A stretch of DNA of 64,000 bases from Eriocheir sinensis (lineage: Eukaryota; Arthropoda; Malacostraca; Decapoda; Varunidae): positions 3,219,861-3,283,860 of the forward strand of contig NC_066535.1 of assembly GCF_024679095.1 (NCBI RefSeq). The letters are read 5' to 3'. The position numbers and the translations under genes are program-made. The notes beneath the pieces are model-generated. The model was not told the origin of the DNA, did not search any database, and saw only the letters and a program-made list of their open reading frames with translations. How positions within the stretch are numbered: the first letter of the stretch is position 1; the number at the start of each line of letters is the position of its first letter. Shown here one piece after another: positions 63,662 through 64,000 of this stretch.

Positions 63662-63850
63662 CTGTTAAAACATACTCCCAGGTCTTTCTTTGCCTCTGTG
63701 GTGGATAGTGGAGTGTTTCCCATGTGGTATTGGTATGCTGGATTTTCCCTCCTAATTTGCATGGCCTTACATTTTTCTTCATTGAATTGTAGCAGCCACT
63801 TTTTGTTCCATTCCTGTAGCTTGGTGATGTCTTCTTGTAGGAAATCCGCA
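63662..63850 (-). pseudogene. CR1-like non-LTR reverse transcriptase fragment
   Basis: The minus-strand frame contains LQEDITKLQEWNKKWLLQFN, then EEKCKAMQIRREN, a YQYHMGNTPLS motif and KKDLGV (about 63843 down to 63672). This is the order expected just after the YADD box of CR1/Jockey-type reverse transcriptases: an LQxDLxxLxxW helix, FNxxKCxxM and a KDLGV strand. The family's catalytic YADD lies upstream and is not recognisable. Homology stops after KDLGV at about 63670, so this is an internal fragment. It is a different family from the LINE at 31597-32255. Confidence 0.78.
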
Positions 63851-64000
63851 GTCAAGGTGTTAATTCGTGGCATATTGTGACGGTACTTTGTTACTGAAAT
63901 GGAGGGCGGACGAACGTAATGCAACCTTACCCCTCTCTTTCCCTCCCTCCCTCCCTCCTATCTCCTCCGTCAGCCACTCTATACGTCACATGAACTCCTT
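63851..64000. other. Right edge of window
   Basis: May include the eroded 5' continuation of the CR1-like fragment. Ends in CCCT-type repeats near 63938-63958. Confidence 0.35.

Overview
The window looks like intergenic, repeat-dominated nuclear DNA of a eukaryote. I infer an arthropod, most likely a decapod crustacean. The reasons are the extreme density of di- and trinucleotide microsatellites, tRNA-derived SINEs, decayed non-LTR retrotransposon 3' ends and many short inverted-repeat (MITE-like) elements. I found no host protein-coding gene I can support. Almost all long open frames translate microsatellites or low-complexity purine/pyrimidine tracts. Nothing prokaryotic (operons, ribosome binding sites, CRISPR, phage) is present.

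Layout. 1-936: a ~139-bp satellite. 1.1-6.8 kb: dense microsatellites and degenerate G/A-rich tandem repeats, with two antisense pieces of SINE family S1. 6.87-9.4 kb: a LINE 3' end, an inverted pair of the window's commonest MITE (called F1 here), a 1,074-bp hAT element with a perfect 8-bp target duplication, another F1 copy and a 131-bp (AT)n tract. 9.6-12.4 kb: (ATT)n and degenerate ~103-bp tandem repeats. 13.0-14.4 kb: a GC-rich island of unknown meaning. 15-19.5 kb: long (GA)n tracts, a purine-rich block and a (CAT/CAC)n block. 19.55-20.5 kb: a G-rich 84-bp minisatellite and a full-length S1 SINE. 22.3-25.6 kb: a ~130-bp satellite and a pyrimidine-rich block. 26.6-27.3 kb: an F1 cluster. 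31.6-32.8 kb: a LINE 3' end and a second hAT-like element. 33-36.8 kb: an A-rich satellite split by a 664-bp transposon. 37.1-39.8 kb: a foldback element, F1 copies, a 33-bp minisatellite that grew inside a second MITE family (F2), and a 779-bp transposon carrying an S2 SINE. 40.2-40.8 kb: a decayed Mutator-like transposase fragment. 43-48.6 kb: microsatellites, a TTAA-flanked MITE, a twin-hairpin element with a 100-bp near-perfect palindrome, and tandem arrays. 49.1-49.9 kb: 17 copies of a 49-bp repeat. 50.6-62.5 kb: mostly successive tandem arrays with interspersed F1, F2 and S2 pieces. 62.8-63.9 kb: an inverted F1 pair and a CR1-like reverse transcriptase fragment.

The elements are best read as a nested record of insertions. 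Several sites can be reconstructed because the host repeat exists uninterrupted nearby: hAT-1 and F2 in F1, T5 in a ~95-bp tandem repeat, T3 in an A-rich satellite. No working gene network is visible. The transposase and reverse transcriptase remnants are all truncated, frameshifted or otherwise broken. Family names (F1, F2, S1, S2, T3-T7) are local labels, not database names.
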